From an uncultured Synechococcaceae cyanobacterium (GTDB taxonomy: Bacteria > Cyanobacteriota > Cyanobacteriia > PCC-6307 > Cyanobiaceae), in NCBI GenBank assembly GCA_902538695.1, contig CACBGC010000024.1, positions 1 to 11,810 of the forward strand: a stretch of 11,810 nt of DNA. The letters run 5' to 3'. Positions 1 to 6,964 of this stretch are shown piece by piece. The position numbers and the translations under genes are program-made. Position 1 is the first letter of the stretch. Each line of letters starts with the position of its first letter. The notes under the pieces are model-generated. The model did no database searches. It worked only from the letters and a program-made list of their open reading frames with translations, and was not told where the DNA came from.

Positions 1-33
1 ATTTTTTTTAACTTTGTTTGAATTTTTTGCCAT
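1..33 (-). CDS. smpB: SsrA-binding protein SmpB, N-terminal fragment (runs off left edge)
   Basis: Reading the minus strand from the ATG at 33 gives an open frame to the window edge, starting MAKNSNKVKKN. This Lys/Asn-rich start matches my recollection of the N-terminus of cyanobacterial SmpB. SmpB binds tmRNA and brings it to stalled ribosomes for trans-translation. Its position, divergent from ruvB, also fits gene order remembered for Prochlorococcus. Only 11 codons are visible, so no domain can be checked and the call rests on the N-terminal string and the neighbour. No Shine-Dalgarno sequence is visible upstream (bases 34-45 on this strand). The main alternative is a chance ATG in AT-rich sequence. 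Confidence 0.65.
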   Translation of the reverse strand, partial: MAKNSNKVKKN

Positions 34-85
34 TTTAGTTATAAAAAATCTTTCTACTCAGAACATTTGCAATTAACCTTTTATT
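34..85. promoter_or_regulatory. Divergent smpB/ruvB intergenic region with a possible ruvB -10 box
   Basis: These 52 bp separate the divergent smpB and ruvB starts and should hold both promoters. A TATAAA at 40-45 could be the -10 element for ruvB, with a leader of about 30 nt. On the minus strand, TATAAC ends four bases before the smpB ATG. No matching -35 boxes stand out. Neither gene has a clear Shine-Dalgarno sequence here. Such matches are common by chance in AT-rich DNA, so this is tentative. Confidence 0.25.
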
Positions 86-1153
86 ATGGCAATAATTTCT
101 TCCAATATAGACGATAATGAATTTTCTTTTCGTAAAAAAGAACTTAAGCTAGTTGATTCAAAAATCATTCCTGAAGAAAAGAGAAATAATAATTTAAATT
201 TAGCCCGGCCTCTTACTTTAAAAGAATTTATTGGCCAAGAACAACTTAAATCCTCTTTAAGAATAGCTATAGATGCTTCAATTCTTAGAAAAGAACCCTT
301 GGAACATACTCTTTTATATGGACAGCCTGGTCTAGGTAAGACTACTCTTGCTTTTTTAATAGCCAATGAATTGAATACAAAATGTAGGATAGCGAATGCA
401 CCATCAATTGAAAGACCAAGAGATATTATAGGGTTACTTCTTGGATTAAAAGAAGGTGAAGTACTATTTATCGATGAGATACATCGCTTAAATTCTTTAA
501 CTGAAGAGTTGTTATATTCAGCAATGGAGGATTTTAGACTCGACTTAACTATGGGAGCTAATAGAGGAGCCCGTTGCAGAACAATTAATCTTCCTAGGTT
601 TACTCTAGTTGGCGCGACAACTAAATTAGCTTCAATAAGTGCACCTCTTAGAGATAGATTTGGGATATCTCAGAAAATTGAATTCTATACTTGTGATGAA
701 TTAAAACAAATTATTGTTAATTTTTCCCGATTAATAAACATCAATTTAGATGATGATGCATCTTATGATTTAGCAAAGATATCTCGAGGGACTCCAAGAA
801 TTGCTTTAAGATTATTAAGACGAGTAAGAGATTATGCTCAAGTTATTATGAAAACTAATAATATCTCAGTGAACTTAATAAAAAAAGCTTTAAATTCTAA
901 CCAAATAGACGAAAAAGGATTGGATTCTTTAGATAGACACTATTTATCTTTTCTTAACCAAAACAATAATATTCCAATTGGCCTTGATTCAATTGCAGCT
1001 GGGTTGGGTGATGATTCTTCAATGTTAGAATTTGTAGTTGAGCCATATCTCATCAAAATTGGCTTTCTTACGAGAACTCCTCGAGGAAGATTGCTTACTG
1101 CTTTAGGAAAAAAGTACATTGATTCAAAAGATGATAACTTTTCAAAAACTTAA
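86..1153 (+). CDS. ruvB: Holliday junction branch migration ATPase RuvB
   Basis: RuvB is the hexameric AAA+ motor that, loaded by RuvA, drives branch migration of Holliday junctions before RuvC cleavage. The 355-residue product has the family landmarks in order: the RPLTLKEFIGQ entry motif (41-51), Walker A GQPGLGKT (79-86), Walker B LFIDEIH (127-133), sensor 1 GATT (176-179), the arginine finger in PLRDRF (187-192, R189), the sensor-2 region SRGTPRIALRLLRR (233-246), and the C-terminal winged helix ending VVEPYLIKIGFLTRTPRGR (317-335). Walker A has Gln where most RuvB proteins have Pro (GPPGLGKT); the Lys and Thr are intact. The 40-residue N-terminal tail is longer than in enterobacterial RuvB. 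The ATG lacks a Shine-Dalgarno sequence. It is the first gene of a plus-strand run of four. I saw no other ruv gene in the window. Confidence 0.97.
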   Translation: MAIISSNIDDNEFSFRKKELKLVDSKIIPEEKRNNNLNLARPLTLKEFIGQEQLKSSLRIAIDASILRKEPLEHTLLYGQPGLGKTTLAFLIANELNTKCRIANAPSIERPRDIIGLLLGLKEGEVLFIDEIHRLNSLTEELLYSAMEDFRLDLTMGANRGARCRTINLPRFTLVGATTKLASISAPLRDRFGISQKIEFYTCDELKQIIVNFSRLININLDDDASYDLAKISRGTPRIALRLLRRVRDYAQVIMKTNNISVNLIKKALNSNQIDEKGLDSLDRHYLSFLNQNNNIPIGLDSIAAGLGDDSSMLEFVVEPYLIKIGFLTRTPRGRLLTALGKKYIDSKDDNFSKT

Positions 1154-1919
1154 GGTTTGTTTTTTATTAATTTTTATTTTTTTGAATATTGTTTATATTT
1201 CACCATGCTATTCATTATCTTTGAGAGAGGATTTGTTTAAAAATGCATTAGATCTTAGTTCAGGAGGAAAATTTAATCTCGCTTTACAAGAATGGAATCA
1301 ATATCTTGATTCTTATCCTGACGATGCTGCGGGTTTTAGCAATAGAGGAAATATAAGGCTTGTTATAGGAGATGTAAAAGGATCAATAGATGACCAAAAT
1401 AAGGCAATAAGTTTGAATCCTAGTGAAATAGATCCTTACATTAACAGGGGGATAGCTGAGGAAGCATTGGGTTTATGGTCGCAAGCGAAAAAAGATTATA
1501 TGGTTGTTATTTCCCAAGATAGTAAAAATTTTTCTGCATTATATAATTTGGCTAATGTAGAGGGATCTACATCCCATTGGGATAAAGCAAGAGATTTATT
1601 CTCAAAAGCTGCCTTATATAATCCTGGATTTGCCATGGCTAGATCAAGTTTGGCGTTAGCAGATTTCCAGTTGGGGAATATGGATGAAGCTGAAAAAGAA
1701 TTAAAAAAATTAATTAGACGTTATCCAACTTTTGTAGATGCTAGGGCAGCTTTAACAGCTTTGAATTGGTCTAAGGGTGAATCTGGGAAGGCAGAGAGTA
1801 ATTGGATAGCTGTAACTGAATTAGATCCTAGATATAGTGATGAAGAATGGTTAAGAAAAATAAGAAGATGGCCTCCACAACCAATTAAAGATTTAATGAA
1901 TTTTATCGATTTAAAATAA
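1131..1919 (+). CDS. Exported TPR-repeat protein, function unknown
   Basis: The 262-residue product begins with a basic stretch and a hydrophobic segment (VCFLLIFIFLNIVYIS, about 9-24). This looks like a signal peptide, with possible cleavage after PCYS (25-28), or an N-terminal anchor. A strict lipobox is absent. The rest is about six tetratricopeptide repeats (roughly 33-64, 66-99, 100-131, 134-167, 168-201, 202-235), with recurring xALxLNP and GxxxxA patterns. TPR arrays are protein-binding scaffolds. In a cyanobacterium the signal would send this one to the periplasm or thylakoid lumen, which is an inference. I chose the ATG at 1131, overlapping ruvB by 23 bp; an in-frame TTG at 1119 would add four residues. 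The next gene follows after 3 bp, so it is probably cotranscribed. No specific partner can be named. Confidence 0.85.
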   Translation: MITFQKLKVCFLLIFIFLNIVYISPCYSLSLREDLFKNALDLSSGGKFNLALQEWNQYLDSYPDDAAGFSNRGNIRLVIGDVKGSIDDQNKAISLNPSEIDPYINRGIAEEALGLWSQAKKDYMVVISQDSKNFSALYNLANVEGSTSHWDKARDLFSKAALYNPGFAMARSSLALADFQLGNMDEAEKELKKLIRRYPTFVDARAALTALNWSKGESGKAESNWIAVTELDPRYSDEEWLRKIRRWPPQPIKDLMNFIDLK

Positions 1920-1922
1920 GTT

Positions 1923-3107
1923 ATGAATAGAGAGCAGTTATATAAAAAAATTGATTCTTTCAATAATGAACTTATTAACTTAAGAAGACATATCCATGAA
2001 CACCCGGAATTAAGTGGACTTGAAAATCAAACAGCGATATTGATCAGTGGTTTTTTAAGAGATATTGGTTGGAATGTTAGAGAATCTATTGGTAGGACTG
2101 GAGTTATAGCTGATTTTGGCCCCCTAGATAAAGGTATTATAGGGTTAAGAGTGGATATGGATGCTTTGCCAATATTTGAGGAAACTAAATTAAGTTTTTC
2201 TTCAAAAGTAGATGGTGTTATGCATGCCTGTGGTCACGATTTGCATATTTCGATTGGATTGGGTGTGGCAAAAATTATTAAGGATTTAAAACTAAATTAC
2301 GGTACTCGTATAATTTTTCAGCCTGCTGAAGAAATTGCAAGTGGAGCTAGATGGATGATTAAGGATGGTGCAACTAATGGTTTAACTCAAATTTTGGGAG
2401 TTCATGTCTACCCCGATTTATCCGTAGGGACTATTGGCATTAAAGAGGGAAGTTTAACGGCAGCTGCTGGAGAAATTAAAGTTGAGATTAAAGGAAAATC
2501 AGGCCATGGTGCCCGACCCCATGAAGGAGTTGATGCTATTTGGGTGGCCGCAAAAGTTATCTCTGGAATTCAAGAATCAATAACACGGAAGTTAGATCCT
2601 CTTGATCCAGTAGTAATAACTTTTGGTAAAATAAATGGTGGAAATGCATTCAATGTTATCTCAGAAAAGGTTAATTTAATTGGTACTGTTAGATGCACTA
2701 ATCGTAAAGTATTTGCGAATATTGGTAATTGGCTCAATGAAAACATCACTTCTTTAGCTAATAGTTGCGGAGCTGAAGCGAAAGTAATATTTAGAGAAAT
2801 TACTCCGCCAGTTAATAACAATTCTGAAATTAATAGAGTCCTTAGAGAATCGGGAATTAAGGTTTTGGGTCAAGAAAATGTGATCGAATTACAAAAACCA
2901 TCATTAGGAGCTGAGGATTTCGCTGAATTCTTAAATGATATTCCAGGAGCTATGTTTAGGCTTGGGGTATCTAGTTCTAATGGATGTGCTCCTCTTCATA
3001 GTTCTAAATTTGATCCGGATGAAAGAGCTATTGCTGTTGGAATTAAAGTTATAACAGAATCCATAGTAAAATTAAATAATGAAAAAATTAATACTATTGG
3101 TAAATGA
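1923..3107 (+). CDS. M20D-family metallo-amidohydrolase (N-acyl amino acid / hippurate-type hydrolase)
   Basis: This 394-residue protein belongs to the M20D group (HipO, AbgA/B, plant IAA-amino-acid hydrolase ILR1/ILL2), which hydrolyses N-acylated amino acids or related amides. Visible motifs are LRRHIHEHPELSG (20-32), GLRVDMDALP (74-83), MHACGHD (100-106), QPAEE (133-137), GVHVYP (159-164), the dimerisation-domain motif GKSGHGARPHEGVDA (191-205), and a C-terminal LHS (358-360). By analogy with ILL2, the dinuclear metal ligands would be C103, H105, E137, H161 and H359, with E136 as the general base. Length is normal for the family. Catalysis looks intact, but the substrate cannot be read from sequence; candidates are N-acyl amino acids, aminoacyl conjugates or small peptides. 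No signal peptide is seen, so it is probably cytoplasmic. It starts 3 bp after the TPR gene and shares ATGA with the next gene. Confidence 0.93.
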   Translation: MNREQLYKKIDSFNNELINLRRHIHEHPELSGLENQTAILISGFLRDIGWNVRESIGRTGVIADFGPLDKGIIGLRVDMDALPIFEETKLSFSSKVDGVMHACGHDLHISIGLGVAKIIKDLKLNYGTRIIFQPAEEIASGARWMIKDGATNGLTQILGVHVYPDLSVGTIGIKEGSLTAAAGEIKVEIKGKSGHGARPHEGVDAIWVAAKVISGIQESITRKLDPLDPVVITFGKINGGNAFNVISEKVNLIGTVRCTNRKVFANIGNWLNENITSLANSCGAEAKVIFREITPPVNNNSEINRVLRESGIKVLGQENVIELQKPSLGAEDFAEFLNDIPGAMFRLGVSSSNGCAPLHSSKFDPDERAIAVGIKVITESIVKLNNEKINTIGK

Positions 3108-3319
3108 AAATTAATAAAGGATTTATTTTATCTTTTGTGGCTCCTTTTATGATTCTCATATCTGCTATCGGATTGATATTTAGGGATAATTCTAGGAAGA
3201 TTTTTTATTTCCCTATTGGCTTAATGGGTATTGTAATTATTTTGGAGAGGGGTGTTACCAGACAATTGGATAGAAAAAATATTTTACAAAAGATCAAGTC
3301 TTATCAAAAAGTTAAATAA
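3104..3319 (+). CDS. Small two-helix membrane protein (DUF3188-like)
   Basis: The 71-residue product has two hydrophobic segments, about residues 7-26 and 33-48. A short polar turn (RDNSRK, 27-32) separates them, and a strongly basic tail follows (about 49-71). This is the layout of a helical hairpin with a cytoplasmic C-terminus under the positive-inside rule. It resembles the short cyanobacterial membrane proteins grouped as DUF3188, from memory, and I know of no established function. Its ATG overlaps the TGA of the amidohydrolase (ATGA, 3104-3107), which usually indicates translational coupling. That supports a real gene rather than a chance frame. It is the last gene of the ruvB run; an AT-only hairpin follows its stop. 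Confidence 0.8.
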   Translation: MKINKGFILSFVAPFMILISAIGLIFRDNSRKIFYFPIGLMGIVIILERGVTRQLDRKNILQKIKSYQKVK

Positions 3320-3337
3320 AATAATTTTATTTATTTT
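3313..3337 (+). terminator. Possible weak AT-only terminator hairpin after the ruvB run
   Basis: Arms TAAATAAAAT (3313-3322) and ATTTTATTTA (3324-3333) are perfectly complementary around one central base, and TTTT follows (3334-3337). In RNA this could form about 8 bp with a small loop. It overlaps the stop codon of the small membrane protein and lies before the thiC promoter region, where a terminator would be expected. With no G-C pairs it would be weak. Such inverted repeats also occur by chance in AT-rich DNA. Confidence 0.3.
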
Positions 3338-3350
3338 CGCGCAATATGAG

Positions 3351-3379
3351 ATGACTATTTTTTAGAAAAGAGCTATTAA
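3351..3379 (+). promoter_or_regulatory. Candidate thiC promoter (-35 / -10)
   Basis: ATGACT (3351-3356) matches four of six bases of the -35 consensus. It is followed, after exactly 17 bp, by TATTAA (3374-3379), which matches four of six bases of TATAAT. Transcription would start near 3386-3388, just before the predicted TPP aptamer. This placement fits a leader transcript that begins with the riboswitch. Neither box is strong on its own, so the support comes from spacing and position. Confidence 0.4.
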
Positions 3380-3388
3380 TAAAATAAA

Positions 3389-3468
3389 TACTAGGGGTGC
3401 TAAGAAATTTAACTTAGCTGAGATCATACCCTTTGAACCTGAATCATTAATTTTGATGCAGGGAAGTG
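3389..3468 (+). ncRNA. TPP riboswitch (THI-box) controlling thiC
   Basis: The conserved TPP aptamer blocks appear in the right order. GGGGTGC (3394-3400) is followed by a six-pair P3 stem GCTAAG/CTTAGC (3399-3404 with 3413-3418). Then come CTGAGA (3418-3423), ATACCC (3426-3431), GAACCTGA (3435-3442) and GCAGGGAAGT (3458-3467). ACT (3390-3392) pairs with AGT (3465-3467) to close P1, and ATCA (3443-3446) with TGAT (3454-3457) forms the second arm. Thiamine pyrophosphate binding to this aptamer class lowers expression of thiamine-synthesis genes. It lies 48 bp upstream of thiC on the same strand, the classic cyanobacterial target. The expression platform is not obvious: no GC-rich terminator follows, so control of translation start is more likely. 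Confidence 0.95.
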
Positions 3469-3504
3469 GAGATTTGATCAAACTTTAGTAATAACACTTT
3501 TAAA

Positions 3505-3516
3505 AATTAGGAAATT
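3505..3516 (+). promoter_or_regulatory. Shine-Dalgarno sequence of thiC
   Basis: AGGA at 3509-3512 sits four bases before the ATG at 3517. Several other genes in this window start with no visible Shine-Dalgarno sequence, so its presence here stands out. It suggests ribosome access may be what the upstream TPP riboswitch controls. The adjoining AAAATTA (3503-3509) is complementary to TAATTTT (3448-3454) inside the aptamer's second arm, a possible but unproven masking pair. Confidence 0.55.
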
Positions 3517-4887
3517 ATGAGAAGTTCTTGGATTAAGCCTCGCCTTGGGAAAGACAATGTAACTCAGATGAACTTTGCGAGAAATGGATATATCACTGAA
3601 GAAATGGATTTTGTTGCTAAAAGAGAGAATCTACCTTCTTCTTTAATAATGGAGGAAGTTGCAAGAGGAAGATTAATTATTCCAGCTAATATTAATCATT
3701 TGAATCTTGAGCCAATGTCTATAGGTATTGCTTCTAGATGCAAGGTTAATGCTAATATTGGTGCTTCCCCTAATGCAAGTGATATCAATGAAGAAGTAGA
3801 AAAACTCAAACTAGCTGTTAAATATGGTGCTGATACGGTTATGGATCTTTCTACTGGAGGAGTAAATTTAGATGAAGTGAGGCAAGCAATTATTCAAGAA
3901 TCTCCGGTTCCCATAGGAACTGTCCCTGTTTATCAAGCTTTAGAAAGTGTGCATGGTTCAATAGATAGATTAACTGAAGACGATTTTCTTCATATTATTG
4001 AAAAACATTGTCAGCAGGGCGTAGATTATCAAACTATTCATGCCGGTTTATTAATAGAGCATTTGCCAAAAGTTAAAGGAAGAATTACTGGAATTGTCAG
4101 TAGAGGGGGAGGTATTTTAGCTCAATGGATGTTACATCATTTTAAACAAAACCCTCTCTATACAAGGTTTGATGATATTTGTGAGATTTTCAAGAAATAT
4201 GATTGTACTTTTTCTCTAGGTGATTCACTAAGGCCTGGATGTTTGCATGATGCTTCTGATGATGCTCAGCTAGCTGAATTGAAGACCTTAGGCGAGCTTA
4301 CTCGAAGAGCATGGGAACATAATGTTCAAGTAATGGTTGAGGGTCCTGGTCATGTACCTATGGACCAAATTGAGTTTAATGTGAGAAAGCAAATGGAAGA
4401 ATGTTCAGAAGCTCCTTTTTATGTACTTGGGCCATTAGTAACAGATATTTCTCCTGGTTATGACCATATATCAAGTGCTATTGGGGCAGCGATGGCAGGG
4501 TGGTATGGAACTTCTATGTTATGCTATGTAACCCCAAAAGAACATCTAGGTCTCCCAAATGCAGAAGATGTACGCGAAGGATTAATTGCTTATAAAATAG
4601 CAGCTCACGCGGCTGATATAGCAAGACATAGGGCTGGCGCTCGCGATCGAGATGATGAACTTAGTCATGCAAGGTACAACTTTGATTGGAATAAACAATT
4701 TGAACTTTCATTAGATCCAGAAAGGGCAAAGCAGTACCATGATGAGACACTACCTGAAGAAATTTTTAAAAAGGCCGAGTTTTGTTCAATGTGTGGTCCA
4801 AAACATTGTCCAATGAATTCGAAGATTTCAGATGAATCTCTTGATCAGTTAAAAAATAAACTCGAAGAATGTAATACTTCGACGTAG
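3517..4887 (+). CDS. thiC: Phosphomethylpyrimidine synthase ThiC
   Basis: ThiC is the radical-SAM enzyme that rearranges 5-aminoimidazole ribotide into HMP phosphate, the pyrimidine half of thiamine. The 456-residue product is the short form usual in cyanobacteria, lacking the N-terminal extension of the enterobacterial enzyme. The C-terminal iron-sulfur motif CxxCxxxxC is intact (C423, C426, C431). Other conserved blocks are SRCKVNANIGAS (68-79), DLSTGG, the PVGTVPVY-like block (PIGTVPVYQA), SRGGG, SLGDSLRPGC and VEGPGHVPMDQ. The ATG at 3517 has an AGGA Shine-Dalgarno, and the upstream TPP riboswitch predicts repression when TPP is plentiful. The gene converges with tktA across 28 bp of heptamer repeats. 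The presence of thiC implies the cell makes its own HMP; the other thiamine genes lie outside the window. Confidence 0.98.
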   Translation: MRSSWIKPRLGKDNVTQMNFARNGYITEEMDFVAKRENLPSSLIMEEVARGRLIIPANINHLNLEPMSIGIASRCKVNANIGASPNASDINEEVEKLKLAVKYGADTVMDLSTGGVNLDEVRQAIIQESPVPIGTVPVYQALESVHGSIDRLTEDDFLHIIEKHCQQGVDYQTIHAGLLIEHLPKVKGRITGIVSRGGGILAQWMLHHFKQNPLYTRFDDICEIFKKYDCTFSLGDSLRPGCLHDASDDAQLAELKTLGELTRRAWEHNVQVMVEGPGHVPMDQIEFNVRKQMEECSEAPFYVLGPLVTDISPGYDHISSAIGAAMAGWYGTSMLCYVTPKEHLGLPNAEDVREGLIAYKIAAHAADIARHRAGARDRDDELSHARYNFDWNKQFELSLDPERAKQYHDETLPEEIFKKAEFCSMCGPKHCPMNSKISDESLDQLKNKLEECNTST

Positions 4888-4919
4888 TTATTAATTACTA
4901 GTTATTAGTTATTAGTTAT
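4885..4919. repeat. Five-unit heptamer tandem array at the thiC/tktA junction
   Basis: The sequence divides into five consecutive 7-bp units: TAGTTAT, TAATTAC (two mismatches), then TAGTTAT three times (the last three at 4899-4919). The first unit contains the thiC stop codon (4885-4887). The last contains the complement of the tktA stop (4916-4918). The whole 28-bp convergent gap is therefore repeat. Stop-rich repeats like this stay outside both proteins even if copy number changes. No strong hairpin terminator is visible. Confidence 0.85.
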
Positions 4920-6922
4920 AGAATTTCCTTCGTCTTATTAACTACGTTTTCGACTGTAAATCCAAAATTTTTCATACATTCTCCACCTGGTGCAGATGCC
5001 CCAAATCTGTCCATAGTAATACAAATCCCATCAAAACCTGTATATTTATGCCAACCAAATGAATGGGCAGCTTCTACTACAACTCTCTTTTTCACACTAC
5101 TAGGTAAAACACTTTCTTTGTAAGATTCTTCTTGCTCTTCGAAAAGTTCTACACAAGGCATAGAAACAACTCTAATTTTTTTACCTAAGCTTGTAATTTT
5201 CTTACTTGCTTCAATGCAAAGGTTTAGTTCGCTTCCAGTACCAATAAATATTAGATCTGGTGTTCCTTCACAATCAGAAACTACATATCCTCCTAGTGCA
5301 ACTTTGTCGATCGAAGTATTTTCTTGATTTGGCATACCTTGTCTACTTAGACAAAGGGCAGAAGGTCTTTTTCGATTTTGAATAGCAAGCTTATAAGCTC
5401 CACTTGTCTCATTTCCATCTCCTGGCCTGAAAACTAGCATGTTAGGCATAGCACGAAGAGAAGGTATAGTTTCAATAGGTTGATGTGTTGGGCCGTCTTC
5501 TCCTACACCAATAGAATCATGGGTTAATACATAGATCACTCCTAGTTCGCTGAGTGCCGACAGCCTCATTGAACCTCTCATATAATCGGCGAAAACAAGG
5601 AAGGTTCCACCATAAGGGATAAGCCCGCTATTGTGATAGGCAATTCCATTTAGTACAGCTGCCATTGCATGTTCTCGTACACCAAAGTGTAAATATCTTT
5701 TTTCAGGACTATGAGCCTGGAATGATCCGTTTTCTCCCTTGATATCTGTGTAATTAGAGTGAGTTAAATCTGCGGATCCACCAATTAATTCAGGTAGGTT
5801 AGGTCCTAAAGCACCCAAGCATATTTGTGAATGCTTTCTGGTGGCCAACCCTTTATCATTAGGTGTATAAGAAGGGAGGTCTGAGTCCCAATTCTCAGGT
5901 AATTGGCCTTTTAACATTCTGTTTAACTCTGCTCCTTCAGAGGGATATTTTTTTTGATATTCTTCAAATTTAGAATCCCATTCTTTCTCTAAGTTTTCGC
6001 CTTTGTTTATTGATTTTCTAAAATGAGCATATACTTCATCTGGTATTTCAAATGGAGGATATTCCCAATTAAGAAACTCTCTAGTTAATTCAGCTTCTTC
6101 TTCTCCAACTGCTGCACCATGAATTCCAGCAGTATCTGATTTATTGGGCGAACCATAACCTATGGTTGTAGAAATTTTTATGATTGAAGGTTTGTCTGTA
6201 ATTAATTTTGCTTTTTCGATCGCTGCAGTTATTCCTTTAACATCATGATTCCCATCTTCAACATGTTGTACATGCCATCCATAAGCTTCGTATCTTTTTA
6301 AAACATCTTCTGTAAAAGAAACGTCAGTTCGCCCATCAATTGTAATTTGATTATCGTCATAGAGTGCAATTAATTTTCCAAGCTTAAGGTGACCAGCTAA
6401 TGAGCAGGCCTCTGATGCGATACCTTCTTGATTACAGCCATCACCCATTATTACGTAAGTATAGTGATCAACGATATTGCAATTAGGCTTGTTAAATTTA
6501 GCTGCCAAGTGAGCTTCAGCAATTGCTAAACCTACTGCATTAGAAATTCCAGCTCCAAGAGGTCCAGCTGTAACCTCAACTCCTTCAGTTTCGAATGTTT
6601 CGGGGTGTCCAGGAGTTTTTGATCCCCATTGTCTAAATTCTTTAATATCTTCTATGGATACTGATTTGTATCCTGTCAAATGAAGCAAAGAATATAACAA
6701 CATACACCCATGACCAGCCGATAATACAAAACGGTCCCTATTGAACCATCCTGGATTGTTAGGGTTGTGATTAAGTATGTTTTGCCATAATGCATAACCC
6801 ATAGGAGCACACCCCATTGGTAATCCTGGATGTCCACTATTAGATTTATTTACTGCATCTACAGCAAGCATTCTTATACTATTTACACAAAGAGATTCTA
6901 ATGAAACAGATGCAGCGACCAT
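4916..6922 (-). CDS. tktA: Transketolase
   Basis: Transketolase moves two-carbon ketol units between sugar phosphates. It works in the Calvin cycle and pentose-phosphate pathway and uses TPP and a divalent metal. The 668-residue protein is full length. The N-terminal half has SNSGHPGLPMG (27-37, H31), GHG (70-72), GPLGAG (120-125) and the TPP/metal motif GDG (160-162), with DDN (189-191) supplying the rest. The second half has GGSADLT (381-387), GVREHAM with the catalytic glutamate E417, and H468 and H480 around DGPTHQP. The start at 6922 gives MVAASVSLESLCVNSIR, a typical cyanobacterial N-terminus; no Shine-Dalgarno is seen. It lies 42 bp downstream of fabF on the same strand and may share the acpP-fabF transcript. 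The symbol could also be written tkt. Confidence 0.98.
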   Translation of the reverse strand: MVAASVSLESLCVNSIRMLAVDAVNKSNSGHPGLPMGCAPMGYALWQNILNHNPNNPGWFNRDRFVLSAGHGCMLLYSLLHLTGYKSVSIEDIKEFRQWGSKTPGHPETFETEGVEVTAGPLGAGISNAVGLAIAEAHLAAKFNKPNCNIVDHYTYVIMGDGCNQEGIASEACSLAGHLKLGKLIALYDDNQITIDGRTDVSFTEDVLKRYEAYGWHVQHVEDGNHDVKGITAAIEKAKLITDKPSIIKISTTIGYGSPNKSDTAGIHGAAVGEEEAELTREFLNWEYPPFEIPDEVYAHFRKSINKGENLEKEWDSKFEEYQKKYPSEGAELNRMLKGQLPENWDSDLPSYTPNDKGLATRKHSQICLGALGPNLPELIGGSADLTHSNYTDIKGENGSFQAHSPEKRYLHFGVREHAMAAVLNGIAYHNSGLIPYGGTFLVFADYMRGSMRLSALSELGVIYVLTHDSIGVGEDGPTHQPIETIPSLRAMPNMLVFRPGDGNETSGAYKLAIQNRKRPSALCLSRQGMPNQENTSIDKVALGGYVVSDCEGTPDLIFIGTGSELNLCIEASKKITSLGKKIRVVSMPCVELFEEQEESYKESVLPSSVKKRVVVEAAHSFGWHKYTGFDGICITMDRFGASAPGGECMKNFGFTVENVVNKTKEIL

Positions 6923-6964
6923 TGTTTTAAATAAGTTAAGTTGGAAATACAGAATTGGTAGTTT

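Noticed and set aside
73..366. 97-codon minus-strand ORF over the ruvB 5' end
   Set aside because: It lies antisense to a certain RuvB and covers its start. It matches no family I recognise.
1721..1963. 80-codon minus-strand ORF across the TPR/amidohydrolase junction
   Set aside because: It is antisense to two well-supported coding regions and has no recognisable domain.
2570..2821. 83-codon minus-strand ORF inside the amidohydrolase
   Set aside because: It is a shadow of the M20D gene, with no recognisable motifs.
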